Counted from the stretch's first letter, positions 9,015-18,257 are shown. The stretch is 64,000 nt of DNA from Sedimenticola selenatireducens (GCF_007625115.1 NZ_VMNH01000006.1:1-64000), one strand, 5' to 3'. Numbers and translations are program-made. The notes: a model not told the origin generated them from the letters alone.

Positions 9015-9179
9015 TGTAACTTCTTGACAATTTACCCATTTCTACTGAATAGCCAGATTCCCTCTGTTTTACACAGTTAACAGTTTTTAACAATTCTTGT
9101 AACAGTTTGTTAAATATAAGAATTATGTTAATTGTTCGGGGGATGTTGCATTGTTACATTGAAACCAACCCAATAACTG

Positions 9180-9207
9180 TTGACAATTTCCTTAGGAAAA
9201 TGATAGT
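9180..9207 (+). promoter_or_regulatory. Predicted sigma70 promoter of iscR
   Basis: A perfect -35 TTGACA (9180-9185) is followed by a 16-base spacer and GATAGT (9202-9207; four of six matches to TATAAT). Transcription would start near 9213-9215, at the edge of the inverted repeat at 9214-9232. Confidence 0.6.
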
Positions 9208-9213
9208 TTTTAA

Positions 9214-9232
9214 ACCTAGTAAATAACTAGGT
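9214..9232 (+). promoter_or_regulatory. Palindromic operator upstream of iscR
   Basis: ACCTAGT (9214-9220), five-base spacer AAATA, ACTAGGT (9226-9232): a perfect seven-base inverted repeat just downstream of the predicted transcription start and 26 bases before the start codon. Rrf2 regulators bind such A/T-centred dyads, so autorepression by IscR is the simplest reading. It matches neither E. coli IscR type 1 nor type 2 sites closely. Confidence 0.55.
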
Positions 9233-9258
9233 AATTATCTACCGGGCGAGATGAGACT

Positions 9259-9735
9259 ATGAGACTATCAACCAAAGGGCGTTACGCCGTAACCGCAATG
9301 CTGGATCTTACTCTTAATGGGAGTGATGGTCCGGTGACACTGGCCGAGATTTCTGAAACCCAGGGCATCTCACTCTCCTATCTGGAGCAACTGTTTGCAG
9401 CGTTAAGAAGTAAACAGCTGGTGAAGGGTGTGCGCGGACCTGGTGGTGGATACTATCTAGGTCGCGAAGCTGATGAAATATCGATTGCAGACATTATCTG
9501 CGCCGTTGACGAGTGGGTGGAGTTTACCCGTTGCGGTGGAAATCGCGATTGTCAGGATGGCAAGCGTTGTCTTACCCATAATCTATGGGATGATTTAAGT
9601 AATGAAATTTTCTCATTTCTACAAAGCATCACACTGGCCGAACTGGTAGAGCGTGGTGGGCTTAAGGAGCATGGCTGCAGAAAAGAGAAAGAGCGCGAGA
9701 GCATTATGCCGCGGGCGGATACGGCTGCTGCATAA
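9259..9735 (+). CDS. iscR: Rrf2-family Fe-S cluster regulator IscR
   Basis: A 158-residue transcription factor with an N-terminal winged helix ([17 protein letters not shown], then the recognition region [14 protein letters not shown]) and the [2Fe-2S] ligands in E. coli numbering: Cys92, Cys98, Cys104 and His107 ([17 protein letters not shown]). It should sense Fe-S status and repress or activate Fe-S biogenesis genes. Unusually iscS, iscU, iscA and hscBA do not follow; the next gene is a histidine kinase in the opposite direction. A promoter and palindrome sit directly upstream. The start is the second ATG of a tandem ATGAGACT duplication, the first being closed by TGA after three codons. 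It could regulate a distant isc or suf locus, or be a paralogue. Confidence 0.92.
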   Translation: MRLSTKGRYAVTAMLDLTLNGSDGPVTLAEISETQGISLSYLEQLFAALRSKQLVKGVRGPGGGYYLGREADEISIADIICAVDEWVEFTRCGGNRDCQDGKRCLTHNLWDDLSNEIFSFLQSITLAELVERGGLKEHGCRKEKERESIMPRADTAAA

Positions 9736-9762
9736 TCTAATCGCTGTATGTCTCACGCTACT

Positions 9763-9789
9763 AAGGTCGCCACAATGGCGACCTTTTTT
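9763..9789 (+). terminator. Rho-independent terminator after iscR
   Basis: AAGGTCGCCA (9763-9772) pairs with TGGCGACCTT (9776-9785) round CAA, followed by a T-run. It lies between the converging iscR and histidine kinase genes and ends at the kinase stop codon. Confidence 0.9.
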
Positions 9790-11728
9790 ATGCCTGGGGA
9801 AGTTGCAGGGTAATCGTGGTGCCCTGTTTCTGAGTAGAAGTGATTTCAATATCGCCACCATGACCATCGACAATGCGTTTTACAATGCTTAAACCAAGAC
9901 CTGTACCATTGGTTTTGGTGGTGAAGAATGGGTCGAATAATTTTTCCAGATGATCATTGGGAATCGGTTCGCCCCTGTTATTAACTGATATCACGATAGA
10001 ACGTGATAGCGGCTCTCTGGTTAAATGCCAGTGAATTGTGCTTCCTTCTGGGGCGGCATCACAGGCATTTCGAGCAAGATTCAGGAACACTTGAGTCAGC
10101 CTGTCTGGATCGGCGAGTATGTTCAACTCATCATCTGTTGCTGCGCACTCAAAATGTTGCTGCTTCTGTTGAGGAATCTCTTGGTGCGTTTCGAAGAGTT
10201 GCAGTAACAGTTGCTTAAGATCGAGGAGTTGCAGTTGAAGTTGTAGCGGTTTGGCGTAGAGCAGGATCTCTTCCAAGAGCCGAGCCATGCGCTCGGCTTC
10301 CTTATGAGCCAGATTGGCCCGTTTACTGGCGGCCCCCGGCAGTTCTGAACTTCTAAAATAATCCAGCGCCATGCTGATAGTAGAGAGTGGGCTGCGAATC
10401 TCGTGGGCAATTCCGGATGCAAAACTGCCAATCGCCGCGAGTCTACTATGCTCTGCAAGGCGTACTGTTTTTCCAAAGCTGTGAGTAATCAACCCTGCGA
10501 TATTGGCCAGCAGTTCCAGGTGTTCAGGGGTATAGGCATTTTCTTGACGGGTGGCAAAAGCCAAGACACCCGGAATTGGACTTAAATCCTTTATGGGTAA
10601 AAAGATGGCGTCCTTTAATCCCGCATTGATCAAATAATTAAGAAATTGAAAATCCGCATTTTCATTACCGGTGGCTGGCATGTTCGGTATATGCAGCGGC
10701 TCACCGGATTCAAGTGCCTTTAGCAGTAATGTATTGCGCAATGGATAGCGTGTGCGCTGGGCTACCTCAGGTTTTCCGTTTCGGTAACTTCCTTCCAGAA
10801 CAATAGTGTTGTTGTCACAGGTGACGAATAGTCCCCCGACCCAATCCAGTGGAAGCAGAGCAGAAAATTCTTCAGCGACAAATCCCAGCGTCTCATTGAG
10901 ATCTGAGCCTTGTTGAATTTTATCAATCAGCCGAAAGATTGCATACAGTCTGATGGATAGGGCGTTAAATGAGTGCGTCATTATAGCCAACTCATTTTCG
11001 CTGGCTATGGGGACTTGATAGCCAAAGTCACCTTGAGCAACTTTTTGGAAACCGCTCACTGCATTTTTCAAGGGTTTCAATACCACAAGATAAAACCATC
11101 CAAATACACCCAAAGTGATGATGACGGCGGTAAATAACAGGGCCAGGTGTACTTGGTATACTTGGTTTAATTGTTGTTCTGTTTGTTGCTGAATCTTAGT
11201 CAGCAGTATATCGATCGAGGCAGCAAGCGGGGCGTGAAAACGGGCGATATACTCTGCGGCTGTATCAAGCCTGGGCATTCCGTTGTTGTTGCCAAGGGCA
11301 TCAATAATACCTTCCCTGAAACTTTTCCAGATCTCCTCAACGGCTAACACCGCTTGCTGTGCAGCGGGTGTCAGGTGGGGGTGATAAGGGTCACCCGCGT
11401 TGGTGAGAGCAGGGGAAAACTCATTTGTCATGAAGCTGTTTGTGATGTCATCAATCATCTCTATCTGACCGAGCATCGCGCGATAGTAGAGTTTTACATC
11501 CCGATCATAGCTACTGCTGTCCTGGGGAACATTCATGGCGTAGTTCATGCCAAGCGTGACCAGGTTTTGTGCGGTTTGCTCAAGACGAGTGGTGATGTTG
11601 AGTAGGAGGTTGTAGCTCTGTTGTTCATTCAGTGCCACCATGCTCAATGTAAAGATAGTTCCAAATAACAGCATGATCAGTACGAGCGCCGCCGCAATTT
11701 GGGTTTTTAACATTTTCAGCAATTTCAT
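9788..11728 (-). CDS. Membrane histidine kinase with HAMP and GAF domains
   Basis: A 646-residue sensor kinase. Two transmembrane helices (about 11-33 and 194-216) bracket a 160-residue, mostly helical periplasmic domain. Then come a HAMP linker (217-265), a GAF-like domain (about 275-415), the HisKA box with phosphoacceptor His442 (ASGIAHEIRSPLST) and the ATPase domain with an N box (FLNLARNACDAAP), DPFFTTK and GTGLGLSIV. It autophosphorylates and passes phosphate to a response regulator, but none is encoded next to it, so it is an orphan by position. The periplasmic part is rich in Gln, Asn and Leu and the signal is unknown; four-helix-bundle sensing is possible. The next gene on the same strand is an HDOD protein 85 bases upstream, which may share a transcript. 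Confidence 0.93.
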   Translation of the reverse strand: MKLLKMLKTQIAAALVLIMLLFGTIFTLSMVALNEQQSYNLLLNITTRLEQTAQNLVTLGMNYAMNVPQDSSSYDRDVKLYYRAMLGQIEMIDDITNSFMTNEFSPALTNAGDPYHPHLTPAAQQAVLAVEEIWKSFREGIIDALGNNNGMPRLDTAAEYIARFHAPLAASIDILLTKIQQQTEQQLNQVYQVHLALLFTAVIITLGVFGWFYLVVLKPLKNAVSGFQKVAQGDFGYQVPIASENELAIMTHSFNALSIRLYAIFRLIDKIQQGSDLNETLGFVAEEFSALLPLDWVGGLFVTCDNNTIVLEGSYRNGKPEVAQRTRYPLRNTLLLKALESGEPLHIPNMPATGNENADFQFLNYLINAGLKDAIFLPIKDLSPIPGVLAFATRQENAYTPEHLELLANIAGLITHSFGKTVRLAEHSRLAAIGSFASGIAHEIRSPLSTISMALDYFRSSELPGAASKRANLAHKEAERMARLLEEILLYAKPLQLQLQLLDLKQLLLQLFETHQEIPQQKQQHFECAATDDELNILADPDRLTQVFLNLARNACDAAPEGSTIHWHLTREPLSRSIVISVNNRGEPIPNDHLEKLFDPFFTTKTNGTGLGLSIVKRIVDGHGGDIEITSTQKQGTTITLQLPQA

Positions 11729-11813
11729 TGAATGATGCTGGCCTGGTCTGTATGGATGAACACCAGACTACAGATTACAGAAGGGGGTTGGCTATTGAAA
11801 GCCTGACAAGGAC

Positions 11814-13052
11814 TCAGTTGCCTTCTAGTAACTCTTCGATTGCGCTAATCTCTTTCTCCGCTTCATTAATAATGGATATCGAGAGTAGCGGATTGAGTTT
11901 GCCACCGGCAATCTTGTGAAAGGCAGGTGAAAGATCGGGTGGTGGGAGATTTTGCATCTCATGGGTGCCAACATACGAGAATAGTTGGGCAACAATAATC
12001 AGGTCTGTGTAATCGGCTGCTTGCTCGTTGAAGCGAAACCATTCGTCACAATGCAGTACGGCGTCAATATCACTTTGTGGAAAACCCCAGGTCCTTAGTA
12101 TGAGTGCGCCTACTTCACCTTTCAGCGATTGAACCAGTCTGTCAAGCTTCTTAGGGTCTGCCATTAGTTCGGGGTATTCAGATGCGGCAATCAGTATGGG
12201 TATTGCGCCAATGTCATGAATAAGGCCAGTCAGTATTGCGCGGTCAGAAATAAGTCCAGGTGACATGCAGGCCAGCACATGTGAAATGGCGGCTACCCGT
12301 CGGCTGTGATTCCAGAGTTGTTTCATCCGCTTTTGAATCAGTGGAGAATCCGTTTTAAAGAGATTTTTCAAGACAAAGCTGGTGACCAGGTTGCGTGTAT
12401 TACCGTAACCGAGTCGGGTCACTGCATCACGGCAGTGTGTAATGGATTTTTCGCCACCAAATGCCGGACTGTTTGCCGTTCGTATCAGGCGTGTTGCGAG
12501 TGGTGGGTCGGCGGTTATGATGCGGGCCAGGTCATCACTGCTGCTATTGGGGTTTTCGACGGCCTTGCCAATTTTAATGGCAATATCCGGCATGCTGGGT
12601 AGTTCATAATCGCCAGCCTGAATCTGCTGGTAGAAATTCATATAGATCTGATCTTCGAGGTTGTCCTCTTTCAGTTCAATCCCATCTGATTGCTTTTGTT
12701 CTGTCGCCCACCAGCTGATGTAAATGCTGGCAATCAGGTCTCGAGGTAGGCAAAGCAGTTCTACTTCGCCGTCACAAACAGCGCGTACGGCATGATCGGG
12801 CTTTGGGGCGACCAGTGGTATATTGGCTGCTGGAGTACCAAATTCAATCTGTCGGGTGTTGCCATTTTCCAGGGTCAATGTGACTTTGCCGCCGATCAGA
12901 TAGGCACTTTCCTTCGGTCCATCAAGTGCGTAGAGGTCTTCGCCGGGACTGGCGTGCTCGCTCCAGGCTTGTTGGGCGATGTAGTCAAGAACGGGCTCTG
13001 GCAATCCGCGCAGTGGGAGTAAGTGTCTGATTTGAGAAGCTTGAGTTGGCAC
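11814..13052 (-). CDS. HDOD signalling protein with cNMP-binding-like N-terminal domain
   Basis: A 412-residue cytoplasmic protein. Residues about 1-115 look like a cyclic-nucleotide-binding-type beta roll (HASPGEDLYALDGP, then VTLTLENGNTR); the nucleotide-binding arginine motif is not obvious, so it may sense something else. Residues about 145-345 form an HDOD domain (LPSMPDIAIKIGK, RLIRTANSPAFG, then LIHDIGAIPIL). HDOD domains resemble HD phosphodiesterases but generally lack activity and act as scaffolds in signalling. Encoded next to a sensor kinase with an 85-base gap, it may act in the same pathway. ATG at 13052 is the only plausible start; the upstream ribosome site is weak. Divergent from prmB. 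Confidence 0.85.
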   Translation of the reverse strand: MPTQASQIRHLLPLRGLPEPVLDYIAQQAWSEHASPGEDLYALDGPKESAYLIGGKVTLTLENGNTRQIEFGTPAANIPLVAPKPDHAVRAVCDGEVELLCLPRDLIASIYISWWATEQKQSDGIELKEDNLEDQIYMNFYQQIQAGDYELPSMPDIAIKIGKAVENPNSSSDDLARIITADPPLATRLIRTANSPAFGGEKSITHCRDAVTRLGYGNTRNLVTSFVLKNLFKTDSPLIQKRMKQLWNHSRRVAAISHVLACMSPGLISDRAILTGLIHDIGAIPILIAASEYPELMADPKKLDRLVQSLKGEVGALILRTWGFPQSDIDAVLHCDEWFRFNEQAADYTDLIIVAQLFSYVGTHEMQNLPPPDLSPAFHKIAGGKLNPLLSISIINEAEKEISAIEELLEGN

Positions 13053-13229
13053 GTTGATATTATTTACCGACGAATGATTTATAGCAATTTCATTGTGAAA
13101 GGACCGTTAATAGTATCGGCAGTCGACTAATTCCCTTTAGCTGTAACCAAACAATATTACGTTGTAACAAGTTTAGCTGCGTCGTTAAATACGTTATCAT
13201 TCAGCTTACTATCTTCCTGGCCCAAACCG

Positions 13230-14144
13230 ATGATTGAAGCAACCCAAAACCTGCACTCCCTGAGGGACTTTATCCGCTGGGGTGCCAGTCGTTTCCATGA
13301 GGCGGGACTCTATTTTGGCCACGGCACTGATAATGCCTTCGATGAAGCTATCAGGCTGGTGTTGTATGGGCTCTATCTCCCTTCAGAGATACCGCCTACC
13401 TATTTGGATGCTCGTCTGACCCCGGAAGAGAAGGTGCGGGTGGTCGAGCTCTTCCAGGAACGCATTGTTCGGCGTGTACCTGCTGCCTATCTGACCCATG
13501 AAGCTACTTTCGCTGGCCTGAACTTTTATATCAATGATCAGGTGTTGGTTCCGCGTTCTCCTATCGCTGAACTGATCGAATCACGCTTTGAACCCTGGAT
13601 TATGCCCGAGACGGTTACGCGTGTGCTGGATCTTTGTACCGGCAGTGGTTGTATCGCAATCGGTTGTGCCTACGCCTTTGAAGAGGCTGATGTAGATGCT
13701 GTGGATATCTCGCCTGAGGCGCTGGAGGTGGCGGCAATTAATATTGAACGTCATGACCTGGAGGGCCGGGTGGAGGCAATTCAGTCAGATTTGTTTAACG
13801 ACTTGCGAGGGCGGCATTATGACATCATTGTCAGTAATCCTCCCTATGTGAGTTTTGATGAGATGGCCTCACTGCCCGATGAATACCACCAGGAGCCTGT
13901 ACTGGGGCTTGAGGCGGGGGAAGACGGTTTGGATATTGTTTGCCGGATTCTTAGAGAGGCATCGGACTACCTCGAACCGGATGGCATACTGGTGGTCGAA
14001 GTAGGCAATAGTGAATATGCCCTGTGTGAGCGGTTCCCGGATGTACCTTTTCTGTGGCTTGATTTTGAGCGCGGTGGGCATGGGGTTTTTCTGCTTACCG
14101 CAGAGCAGTTGACCGAGTACCAAGAGATTTTTGATGAAGGGTAA
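13230..14144 (+). CDS. prmB: Ribosomal protein L3 N5-glutamine methyltransferase
   Basis: Methylates a glutamine of ribosomal protein L3 with S-adenosylmethionine. The 304-residue product has the N-terminal helical domain, SAM motif I as [14 protein letters not shown] (residues 132-145), and the amide-recognition motif NPPY (203-206) shared by PrmB, PrmC and HemK. The N-terminal domain and the long [18 protein letters not shown] loop fit PrmB rather than PrmC. The start at 13230 has little Shine-Dalgarno sequence. It is followed eight bases later by a small unknown gene and then hemN, all on one strand with no terminator, so a three-gene operon is likely. Confidence 0.93.
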   Translation: MIEATQNLHSLRDFIRWGASRFHEAGLYFGHGTDNAFDEAIRLVLYGLYLPSEIPPTYLDARLTPEEKVRVVELFQERIVRRVPAAYLTHEATFAGLNFYINDQVLVPRSPIAELIESRFEPWIMPETVTRVLDLCTGSGCIAIGCAYAFEEADVDAVDISPEALEVAAINIERHDLEGRVEAIQSDLFNDLRGRHYDIIVSNPPYVSFDEMASLPDEYHQEPVLGLEAGEDGLDIVCRILREASDYLEPDGILVVEVGNSEYALCERFPDVPFLWLDFERGGHGVFLLTAEQLTEYQEIFDEG

Positions 14145-14152
14145 GCGTTAAT

Positions 14153-14470
14153 ATGGCGATCCAACGTGCGAGAACCGCGCAAGAGTATGCGGAATGGGTT
14201 AAGCAGGCCCACTTTGAAGTGGGTGACTTGAAAGAGTGTCTGCTCTACGAAGCGGAAGAGATGGCGACCTTTCCCGCCTATCTGGAGCCCTTGGAGAAAG
14301 GGATTGGTGATCTCTATGCGGCTATGTGCAATGGTACATATTCGTTCGGTCGGGAAGACCTCTCTTTCATGGAAGTAGCCAATCGTCATGGCGATGAAAT
14401 CCCCTTCCATATTTTGCTGCAACAGATCAATGAGACCCATCGTCGCGGTCTTGATGTGGGTGAGGATTAA
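14153..14470 (+). CDS. Small acidic protein of unknown function
   Basis: A 105-residue, mainly helical, acidic cytoplasmic protein (MAIQRARTAQ to GLDVGED) with no membrane segment, cysteine-metal motif or recognisable catalytic signature. It contains a YEAEEMATFPAYLEPLEKGI stretch and a conserved-looking GREDLSFMEV segment. It sits eight bases after prmB and five before hemN, so it is probably translated with them; this position could mean a role in translation or haem synthesis, but nothing in the sequence demands it. Confidence 0.8.
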   Translation: MAIQRARTAQEYAEWVKQAHFEVGDLKECLLYEAEEMATFPAYLEPLEKGIGDLYAAMCNGTYSFGREDLSFMEVANRHGDEIPFHILLQQINETHRRGLDVGED

Positions 14471-14475
14471 TTATT

Positions 14476-15861
14476 ATGGATCAATCGCTGGTTTTTGATC
14501 TGGAGCTGATCAATAAATACGACTATTCGGGGCCGAGGTATACCTCTTATCCAACGGCGCCACAGTTTCACGAGGCCTTTGGTGAGGCAGAGTATCGGCA
14601 GGCTGCTGAGGCAACGAATGAGTCGGGTGGGCCGCTATCGCTCTATTTTCATATTCCATTCTGCGACACCATTTGCTTTTATTGCGCCTGTAATAAAATC
14701 GCTACCAAAGATCGCAGCATGGCAGCCGATTATCTTGATCGTGTGCACAAAGAGATCGCCATGCAGGGTGCTATCTTTGATAAGAGTAGGGTGGTAGAGC
14801 AGTTGCACTGGGGTGGTGGAACGCCAACCTTCATCAGCCTCAAAGAGATGCAGGATTTGATGCGTGTCACCAGTGAGCACTTTACCCTGGCGGATAATGA
14901 TGCCGGAGAGTACTCGATTGAGATTGACCCAAGAGAGGCCACGGCAGAGACCATAAAGACCTTGCGTGAGGTCGGATTCAATCGATTGAGCTTGGGTGTC
15001 CAGGATCTGGATGCACGGGTGCAGAAGGCCGTAAATCGTATCCAGTCAGAAGCCGAGACAATGGCGGTGCTTGATGCAGCGCGTGATAATGGGTTTCGCT
15101 CGGTCAGTATAGATCTGATCTACGGACTGCCATTTCAGACGGTTGAGAGTTTTACCAAGACCCTTGACCGGGTTATCGAAGTGGGACCGGATCGTCTCTC
15201 TGTCTTCAACTACGCCCATTTGCCTGAACTTTTTAAACCACAAAGAAGAATCAACACAGATGAATTGCCTGCTGCCCAGGTTAAGTTGGATATCCTGCAG
15301 ATGACGGGCGAGCATCTGTCGAAGGCGGGATATGTCTATATTGGCATGGATCATTTTGCCCGCCCGGATGATGAACTGGCTATCGCACAGCGGGAAGGGA
15401 CGCTCTATAGGAATTTCCAGGGCTATTCCACCCACTCTGATTGTGATTTGGTGGCCATGGGTGTGACCTCCATCGGAATGGTGGGTAACACTTACAGCCA
15501 GAATGAGCGGGGTCTGGATGAGTATTATCAGGCCATCGACAATGGCAAACTGGCGGTATTCAGGGGTATTGAACTGACCCGCGATGACCTGATCAGGCGT
15601 GATGTGATTACCCGGCTCATCTGTAACTTTGTACTTGACTATGCCTCGATTGAGCAGGCCTGGGGTATTCGCTTCGCGGAATATTTTGCTGATGAGTTGG
15701 CTCGGTTACCCAGCATGGCGGCAGATGGGCTACTGGAAATAGATGCTACGGGTATGAGGGTCTTGCCCAGAGGTCGTCTGCTGATCAGAAATGTCTGTAT
15801 GGCATTTGATCGTTATCTTTCGGCCGGTGTGCAACAGAAACATTTCTCGAAGGTCATCTAA
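14476..15861 (+). CDS. hemN: Oxygen-independent coproporphyrinogen III dehydrogenase
   Basis: Radical-SAM enzyme that decarboxylates coproporphyrinogen III to protoporphyrinogen IX without oxygen. The 461-residue product begins with the HemN-specific YDYSGPRYTSYPTAPQF segment; the cluster motif is PFCDTICFYCACNK with Cys63, Cys67 and Cys70 ligating [4Fe-4S] and the extra Cys72 seen in HemN. HWGGGTPTF supports SAM binding. Length and N-terminus match true HemN (E. coli 457) and not the shorter HemW relatives. It is the third gene after prmB. Its presence means haem can be made in anoxic conditions; I see no FNR box directly upstream. Confidence 0.96.
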   Translation: MDQSLVFDLELINKYDYSGPRYTSYPTAPQFHEAFGEAEYRQAAEATNESGGPLSLYFHIPFCDTICFYCACNKIATKDRSMAADYLDRVHKEIAMQGAIFDKSRVVEQLHWGGGTPTFISLKEMQDLMRVTSEHFTLADNDAGEYSIEIDPREATAETIKTLREVGFNRLSLGVQDLDARVQKAVNRIQSEAETMAVLDAARDNGFRSVSIDLIYGLPFQTVESFTKTLDRVIEVGPDRLSVFNYAHLPELFKPQRRINTDELPAAQVKLDILQMTGEHLSKAGYVYIGMDHFARPDDELAIAQREGTLYRNFQGYSTHSDCDLVAMGVTSIGMVGNTYSQNERGLDEYYQAIDNGKLAVFRGIELTRDDLIRRDVITRLICNFVLDYASIEQAWGIRFAEYFADELARLPSMAADGLLEIDATGMRVLPRGRLLIRNVCMAFDRYLSAGVQQKHFSKVI

Positions 15862-15882
15862 CTTAACCTGCTGAACAAACAA

Positions 15883-15909
15883 CTGTCCGGAGTCAATTGC
15901 TCCGGACAG
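15883..15909 (+). terminator. Strong hairpin after hemN
   Basis: CTGTCCGGAG (15883-15892) and CTCCGGACAG (15900-15909) form a perfect ten-base-pair stem with a seven-base loop, 22 bases after the hemN stop. There is no T-run, so it may work with Rho or as an mRNA-stabilising structure. Confidence 0.5.
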
Positions 15910-15978
15910 ACTCCTGCATTGCATCCTGCGTAATCTGGTTTTATCCTGCCCTATCTCATTTCAGCAGGAACAGCGACT

Positions 15979-17547
15979 ATGATCTTTTCAGCGACACCCT
16001 CAATTCCGGAAATGCTGCGCAGCACTGCACAGCGTTTCAGCGATCATCCTGCGATCCTCTTTGCCGATAAGAATGTTACTTTTTCTGAGGTCGATGCCCG
16101 CTCGGATGCCGTGGCAGCTTCATTGGCTGAGCAGGGGATCAAAAAGGGCGAGCGTGTTGCACTATACTGTATTAACTCCGCTGAATTTGCCTTCGCCTAT
16201 GCGGGTATCGTTAAGGCCGGAGCCGTGGTTGTGCCGGTTAATCTTCTGCTCAATCCCCGTGAAATTATCTATGTTCTAAAGGATGCGGGTGTTCGTGGTC
16301 TGATCTATCACCAAATGATGGAGGCGGGCGTTAGCGCATTTCGCAATGAACTGGCAGATCTGCAATTTGCCGTCTGTATCGGGGATAATCGCTCCAGCAA
16401 GGATGATTTATCGTTTGATGCTTTCAGTACCAATACGGCCCCTGTGCCACAGCCTGAATTTGATACACTGAACGACCTGGCCGCCATCCTCTATACATCC
16501 GGTACCACCGGTCACCCCAAGGGTGCCATGCTCACTCACAGTAACTTGGTTTCCAACACGCGCAGTGTGCTGAGTGCACTGCAGTTGCGGCCGGGTGAAG
16601 ACAGGCTGTTAGTGGTTTTGCCCATGTTCCACTCCTTTGCCGCCACCGTTGGAACCCTGACCCCGCTAATGCACGGCGTCAGTTTTGCGCCGGTTCCCAA
16701 GTTTGATCCCGTGGCGGTCTCAGAGGTAATAGAAGCGGTCGGTGCAACGGTCTTTTTGGGTGTGCCCAGTATGTATAACGTGTTGTTGCGTCTGCCGGAA
16801 GAGCACCTGAGTCGCTGGTCATCTATCCGCTATTGTGTGTCCGGAGGCGCGGCTATGCCGGAAGCGATTATGCAGCAATTTGAAGCCCGCTTCGGTGTGC
16901 CGATTTGTGAAGGTGACGGACCCACAGAGTGTTCGCCGGTTACCTGTGTTAATCCGATTCAGGGTATTAGGAAGCCTGCGTCAGTTGGCTTGCCGATACC
17001 TGAAGTAGAGATGGCCATCTATGACGATGATGGCAAGCCAATCGGCATCGACAAAATCGGCGAAATCTGTGTGCGAGGACCCAATGTCATGAAGGGCTAC
17101 TGGAATCTGCCAGAGGCTACGGCAGAGAGCTTCTTTGGTGAGTGGGTACGAACGGGTGATCTCGGCTATAAAGATGAAGACGGTTATCTCTATATTGTCG
17201 ATCGTAAAAAAGACATGATTATCGTGAATGGAATGAACGTTTACCCGCGAATGGTCGAGGAGTTGCTTTATACACACCCGGCTATTCTTGAGGCGGCTGT
17301 GGTTGGAGAGCCCAGTGAGTTGCATGGAGAAATCCCCGTTGCACATGTCGTGTTGAAAGAGGGAGAAGCACTTTCTGCGGCGGATATCAGGGCCTTCTGC
17401 CGAGAAAACCTGGGGCGCCATGAAGTGCCCAGAAAGGTTGAACTCTCTACTGCCCTACCTAAAAATGCGGCGGGAAAGATACTTAAGCGTGAACTGCGTA
17501 AGAGCGGTGAACTAGAGCGAGGAATTGACAGCAGGAACAAACAGTAG
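15979..17547 (+). CDS. Acyl-CoA ligase (AMP-forming, fatty-acid type)
   Basis: A 522-residue ANL-superfamily enzyme predicted to activate a carboxylic acid, probably a fatty acid, to its CoA thioester through an acyl-AMP. It shows the P-loop YTSGTTGHPKGA (A3, near residue 173), GDGPTECSPV (A5), the RTGDLGYKDEDGYLYIVDRKKDMI block (A7-A8) and the C-terminal catalytic lysine in PKNAAGKILKREL. No transmembrane segment; fatty acyl-CoA ligases are peripheral to the inner membrane. The chain length is not readable from sequence. The other obvious lipid-uptake gene, a FadL-type porin, is 43 kb away. AGGAAC lies nine bases before the start. It stands alone. Confidence 0.9.
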   Translation: MIFSATPSIPEMLRSTAQRFSDHPAILFADKNVTFSEVDARSDAVAASLAEQGIKKGERVALYCINSAEFAFAYAGIVKAGAVVVPVNLLLNPREIIYVLKDAGVRGLIYHQMMEAGVSAFRNELADLQFAVCIGDNRSSKDDLSFDAFSTNTAPVPQPEFDTLNDLAAILYTSGTTGHPKGAMLTHSNLVSNTRSVLSALQLRPGEDRLLVVLPMFHSFAATVGTLTPLMHGVSFAPVPKFDPVAVSEVIEAVGATVFLGVPSMYNVLLRLPEEHLSRWSSIRYCVSGGAAMPEAIMQQFEARFGVPICEGDGPTECSPVTCVNPIQGIRKPASVGLPIPEVEMAIYDDDGKPIGIDKIGEICVRGPNVMKGYWNLPEATAESFFGEWVRTGDLGYKDEDGYLYIVDRKKDMIIVNGMNVYPRMVEELLYTHPAILEAAVVGEPSELHGEIPVAHVVLKEGEALSAADIRAFCRENLGRHEVPRKVELSTALPKNAAGKILKRELRKSGELERGIDSRNKQ

Positions 17548-17549
17548 GC

Positions 17550-17590
17550 GCCCTGCATTTGATGAATATGTTCCCTCATGCAGGGCAATC
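17550..17590 (+). terminator. Probable terminator after the acyl-CoA ligase
   Basis: GCCCTGCAT (17550-17558) pairs with ATGCAGGGC (17578-17586), nineteen-base loop, followed by AATCTTTT. The short T-run makes it weak. Confidence 0.5.
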
Positions 17591-17714
17591 TTTTGATTAA
17601 AGAAAAAATGGGTTAGACATGGTATGGGCTATCGGTATAATGCGCAGCTTCTCGTACAAGGGCTGATGGGCAGTGTAATGCTCAGAAACGGAATACTAGG
17701 AGGGAAGGAGTCAA

Positions 17715-17744
17715 TTGACCACTCCCTTATAGCCTCTCTATAAT
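17715..17744 (+). promoter_or_regulatory. Sigma70 promoter of tRNA-Leu
   Basis: TTGACC (17715-17720), 18-base spacer, TATAAT (17739-17744): nearly perfect consensus ending 11 bases before the tRNA. The strength suits a stable RNA gene. Confidence 0.85.
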
Positions 17745-17755
17745 CAGTCCTCTAT

Positions 17756-17840
<85 letters not shown>

Positions 17841-17846
17841 CTCTTC

Positions 17847-17875
17847 AATGTAATCGCTCAATGAGCGGTTACATT
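17847..17875 (+). terminator. Hairpin downstream of tRNA-Leu
   Basis: AATGTAATCGCTC pairs with GAGCGGTTACATT (13 pairs, one T-G wobble) round a three-base loop, starting seven bases after the tRNA. A T-run appears eleven bases on (GTTTTT), so it is probably the tRNA terminator. Confidence 0.65.
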
Positions 17876-18257
17876 ACCAACGTTTTTAAATCCATTAATT
17901 CTCCTGAATGCACTTTATTCCAAGCCGATTCGCTTTTCGGGCCTCAAAAAGCGTCTATTGGATGATGCCTGGGTCAGAGGGGTATCAAACAATACGCTTT
18001 AATAAAGGTTGTTTTTAGGTACAATAGCCGGCTTATTTGCAGGTAGTGGTGTGTCACTCCATTCGGTACAAAGTGGCTTATAGGCCAAATATTTGACGAA
18101 TAATGATCGCCATATAGAAGAACAGCGGATTCAGAATGGATCTGCATTTGAACAGGGTTAGCCCATCATTGGGTTATGTTTCGGCAGCTGCTGAGGCAGT
18201 TACCACTTTTATTTAAAGACAGAGGAATGGCAGTAATCCCTGCCAGAAGAGGTTTTC
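17876..18257. other. Long leader region upstream of tig
   Basis: About 380 bases without a gene between tRNA-Leu and trigger factor. A TACAAT (18020-18025) could be the -10 of the tig promoter, though its -35 is poor. Near 18160-18205 there are short self-complementary stretches (CCCAT/TGGG, CAGCTGCTG). I see no riboswitch that I recognise and no reading frame with a ribosome site. Confidence 0.4.

Noticed and set aside
13967-14440. 157-codon minus-strand frame opposite prmB and the small unknown gene
   Set aside because: Crosses two real plus-strand genes and has no start signal.
15883-15909. Perfect hairpin after hemN as a proven terminator
   Set aside because: No T-run follows; it is listed with low confidence only.
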